Source of the DNA: Phytophthora colocasiae
Lineage: Eukaryota > Oomycota > Peronosporomycetes > Peronosporales > Peronosporaceae
Assembly: GCA_018806915.1 (NCBI GenBank)
Contig: JAGKQI010000079.1
Location: 481,001-545,000 of the forward strand
Direction: 5' to 3'
Length of the DNA: 64,000 bases
This document shows positions 60,985 to 64,000 of this stretch, one piece after another. Each line of letters opens with the position of its first letter. The stretch's first letter is position 1. Under the pieces are notes generated by a model. That model searched no databases and was not told the origin of the DNA. It saw only the letters and a list, made by a program, of their open reading frames with translations. The translations under genes were made by a program, and so were the position numbers.

Positions 60985-61368
60985 GCCGCCGTCTCCCTCG
61001 GCGACTCCTCCTCCGCCACCGCCACCGCCTCCTCCTCCGCATCTGCGTTCTCGTACGTCTCCTCCCCCGACACTCCATCATCGCTTTCCTCAATGACGTT
61101 CCGCAGTGCTGCAAGGTAGGCGGCGCTCTTGCCTACCGGTGGTGGGCGAGCCGGGCGCGGTACACGAGCTGGTCCCGCCATTAGCACGTCGCTGTCTCGC
61201 TCCGTCCAGGTACGCCAGATGGATTGCTGCCAAGTGGAGTCGTTCTGCTTCGGTCTCCCCCTCAAATAAACCCGCCATGGCTTCACGCTCACGACGGGTC
61301 TCACGCCTTCCTACCATTTCCGCGATTCTCAAATGACCTGAAGCGACCAGCTGCGCAAGTACGACCAC
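60628..61368 (-). pseudogene. Broken ORF of unknown family containing a CA microsatellite
   Basis: The minus strand reads MAGLFEGETEAERLHLAAIH, LAYLDGARQR, then after a frame change near 61195 RDSDVLMAGPARVPRPARPP, GKSAAYLAALRNVIEESDDG and an acidic run (EEEAVAVAEEE); then a CVCVCV tract from the microsatellite; then in another frame a Lys/Ala-rich coiled part (KKAKAKGKSKVFAARKKAAA, KKKMAKLKERLSLEREEKHG). The text looks like one charged, coiled-coil protein. Family not recognised; I suspect a repeated, element-linked gene. Confidence 0.5.
60949..60983. repeat. (CA)n microsatellite
   Basis: About 17 CA units, inside the coding relic; changes of length would shift its frame. Confidence 0.95.
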
Positions 61369-62144
61369 TCATCCGTGCACTTATTTTGTAATTTCATTTC
61401 TCATCCCCTTTCGTTTTTTTTGTAAATATTTTTACCTAACCGCGTGCAACCGCGCAGAAACCCATGCAATTGCGCTGTCCTTAACATGTTGTATTTAACA
61501 ACATGTTAGGAAAAAGGGCAAAAAGTGATGTTGCAATTAACTACCTTGAGTGACTTCATCACGGAGAAACGAGCTACTTGATCTAGTATGGGTCCGTGGC
61601 CAAGTGTAAAGATCCAAGTTTAAGACGACCACCATCACTTTGACGACCGCAATGTTTGTACCATCGTGACATTATCGCCGGTGAATACTACTCGTCATAA
61701 CATCTTTATGGTGTTTTTTGTCGGAGAATATGACGAAATGCACTACTAAATCGATTGCTACCTACGATCACTCCGCGCACTTCAAATACGCTACTGCCAT
61801 TGCACCCACAGCATCGCCGAAGAAATACTCGACGGTTTGTTGCACGCAGCGAGCATCATTCCACGAAGGTGGTACCAGCAGGTGTCTGTAGCCAATCGGC
61901 AGGACCATTGCGCATGGTGATTGGTGGCGAGTCGTGATCGTTGCCGCCGTCCGTTGTGCATCCCGATAGGTGGAAAATTCTTCAGCAGTGTTGTGAGCAG
62001 CATGGAGAAGACTGTGGATCGACGTGGTGTACAGTGAGCAGGATCATAGCTCGAGTGTTACAGCTAACTGGAGGCGGCGGGTGATTTTACGGCGGCGGGC
62101 AGAATTGCGACTCGTGTCGTAGTCGTTGGGTCAACATGGTAGAA
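61369..62144. other. Non-coding, with a perfect 10-bp hairpin
   Basis: No gene recognised. taacatgttg (61482-61491) and caacatgtta (61499-61508) form a perfect hairpin with a 7-base loop. Confidence 0.5.
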
Positions 62145-62306
<162 letters not shown>

Positions 62307-62586
62307 TGCTGTTGGTTTTCTTTTCTGACGGTGCGTGTGGGATGTAAGGGAACGAGGCAGGGTGGGTGATCACCGGAGAGAATGGGAGTTGGTATTGTGG
62401 TGTTGAAAGAGGCGGGTAGGCGGTAGCCGTGTGTCTGTCGAAGTGAAGTACGCCATGAGCGTGGAGCATGTGATAGCAGGTGGGTTGGGTGTGCATGGTA
62501 GCGCTGGTTGTAGGTATAGTGTGTGTGTGTGTTGTGGAGAGCGGGAAAGCGGTCTTGAAAGTGTGGGTTAGGTGTTCACTTTTGCT

Positions 62587-62658
62587 GGGCGCATAGCGCA
62601 GTGGTAGCGCGTCCGCTTTGCAAGCGGAAGGCCCCGGGTTCAATCCCCGGTGTGTCCA
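62587..62658 (+). tRNA. tRNA-Ala (anticodon TGC)
   Basis: 72 nt with a full cloverleaf: acceptor GGGCGCA/TGTGTCC, D-arm GCGC AGTGGTA GCGC, anticodon arm TCCGC TTTGCAA GCGGA (TGC at 34-36), T-arm CCGGG TTCAATC CCCGG and discriminator A. The box A and box B regions are intact. No intron. Charges alanine for GCN codons. Confidence 0.92.
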
Positions 62659-63045
62659 ACTCTTTGTTCGACTCACCTCCGCTTGCAAACGACGCCTACG
62701 AACCTGCCGCCGCAATATGCCTCGCCTCACACCACACACCACATCACCGGCTTCTCGCCGCAGAACTTCGACTCATGTCTAATGATGACTTCCACTTCTT
62801 AACCTGTCTTTCTGCCGGTCTGTCTGTTGCTGTTGGTTTTCTTTTCTATGTGATCGCCGAATAGCATTATCGATCGATCGTGTTAGGTCGCGGACAGAAG
62901 GTTAAGAAGTGGAAGTCATCATTAGACATGAGTCGAAGTTCTGCGGCGAGAAGCCGGTGATGTGGTGTGTGGTGTGAGGCGAGGCATAATGCGGCGGCAG
63001 GTTCGTAGGCGTCGTTTGCAAGCGGAGGTGAGTCGAACAAAGAGT

Positions 63046-63117
63046 TGGACACACCGGGGATTGAACCCGGGGCCTTCCGCTTGCAAAGCGGACGCGCTAC
63101 CACTGCGCTATGCGCCC
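63046..63117 (-). tRNA. tRNA-Ala (anticodon TGC), inverted copy
   Basis: Identical to the copy at 62587 in reverse complement, on the right arm of the inverted repeat. Confidence 0.92.
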
Positions 63118-63400
63118 AGCAAAAGTGAACACCTAACCCACACTTTCAAGACCGCTTTCCCGCTCTCCACAACACACACACACACTATACCTACAACCAG
63201 CGCTACCATGCACACCCAACCCACCTGCTATCACATGCTCCACGCTCATGGCGTACTTCACTTCGACAGACACACGGCTACCGCCTACCCGCCTCTTTCA
63301 ACACCACAATACCAACTCCCATTCTCTCCGGTGATCACCCACCCTGCCTCGTTCCCTTACATCCCACACGCACCGTCAGAAAAGAAAACCAACAGCAACA

Positions 63401-63632
<232 letters not shown>

Positions 63633-63724
63633 TAAATCCCTGCTGTCGTGGCGGAGATGTCGATTCCTTTAGCCAAGGCGCAAATACAGGTTCGTACGAG
63701 TTGATGCTGGTGACGTCAAGAATG

Positions 63725-64000
63725 AGATGTGATCGCCGAATAGCGTTATCGATCGATCGTGTTAAGTCGCGGACAGAAGGTTAAGAAGTGGAAGTCATCA
63801 TTAGACATGAGTCGAAGTTCTGCGGCGAGAAGCCGGTGATGTGGTGTGTGGTGTGAGGCGAGGCATAATGCGGCGGCAGGTTCGTAGGCGTCGTTTGCAA
63901 GCGGAGGTGAGTCGAACAAAGAGTTGGACACACCGGGGATTGAACCGGGGCCTTCCGCTTGCAAAGCGGACGCGCTACCACTGCGCTATGCGCCCAGCAA
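63725..64000. repeat. Direct repeat of 62847-63122
   Basis: atgtgatcgccgaatagc(g/a)tta and about 250 following bases, up to the tRNA and its flank, repeat with few changes. The copy runs off the window. Confidence 0.9.
63925..63995 (-). pseudogene. tRNA-Ala (TGC) copy with a 1-base deletion in the T-arm
   Basis: Same as the other two copies except that gaaccgggg replaces gaacccgggg, removing a base of the T-stem/box B region. The cloverleaf T-arm is weakened, so this is a likely tRNA pseudogene, or a base-calling error in a homopolymer. Confidence 0.75.

Noticed and set aside
60890..61184. Frames with THTHTH or CVCVCV tracts
   Set aside because: Created by the CA repeat; only the outer minus-strand blocks look like protein.
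62587..62658. tRNA-Ala as primer for the gypsy element
   Set aside because: Its 3' end does not match the candidate PBS TGGTGCGCGTGCCC.

Overview
The window looks like a gene-sparse, transposon-rich segment of an oomycete genome, most like Phytophthora. Evidence: small secreted proteins with RxLR/EER-like motifs, 60-70 bp GT-AG introns, Inr-like core promoters of the TCATT..CA..TTT type just upstream of ATGs, and a mix of hAT, MULE, Harbinger, Tc1/mariner-like, Crypton and Ty3/gypsy elements. I see no housekeeping gene.

Layout. 1-8.7 kb: three short secreted RxLR-like effector genes (one frameshifted) with degenerate RxLK motifs, mixed with a broken hAT transposase and a Tc1/mariner-like fragment. 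9.27-12.6 kb: a complete MULE with 93-bp terminal inverted repeats and a 9-bp target duplication, containing a decaying intron-bearing transposase. 12.7-15.6 kb: an intact Harbinger transposase convergent with a PX-domain gene. 16.4-19.0 kb: an intact second MULE transposase followed by a small chromodomain gene with its own promoter-like element. 19.2-22.1 kb: a minisatellite, then a Crypton tyrosine recombinase with one intron. 22.5-25 kb: a SANT-like pseudogene and decayed coding relics.

26.73-59.33 kb is one insertion, flanked by the 4-bp duplication gaaa, made of two nearly identical Ty3/gypsy copies sharing a central LTR (LTR-internal-LTR-internal-LTR). The element runs on the minus strand: PBS, an extra ORF1, gag with zinc knuckles, a -1 frameshift site, protease, an in-frame TAG, reverse transcriptase, a degenerate RNase H, a second catalytically complete RNase H, integrase and chromodomain. 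Between integrase and the 3' LTR, on the opposite (+) strand, lies a ~1040-codon antisense ORF with its own Inr-like element, a coiled coil, a nuclear-localisation-like tract and a C-terminal domain I cannot place. This antisense gene, together with the expression signals of the sense genes, is the best candidate for something undescribed.

59.3-61.4 kb: a diverged LTR of a related family and a broken coding relic containing a CA microsatellite. 62.1-64.0 kb: a large inverted repeat with tRNA-Ala(TGC) genes bounded by (CTGT)n arrays, plus a third, damaged tRNA copy.

Many frameshifts between the two retrotransposon copies are single-base changes, often in homopolymers, and usually only one copy is broken at a given site. 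Some may be assembly errors rather than real decay.
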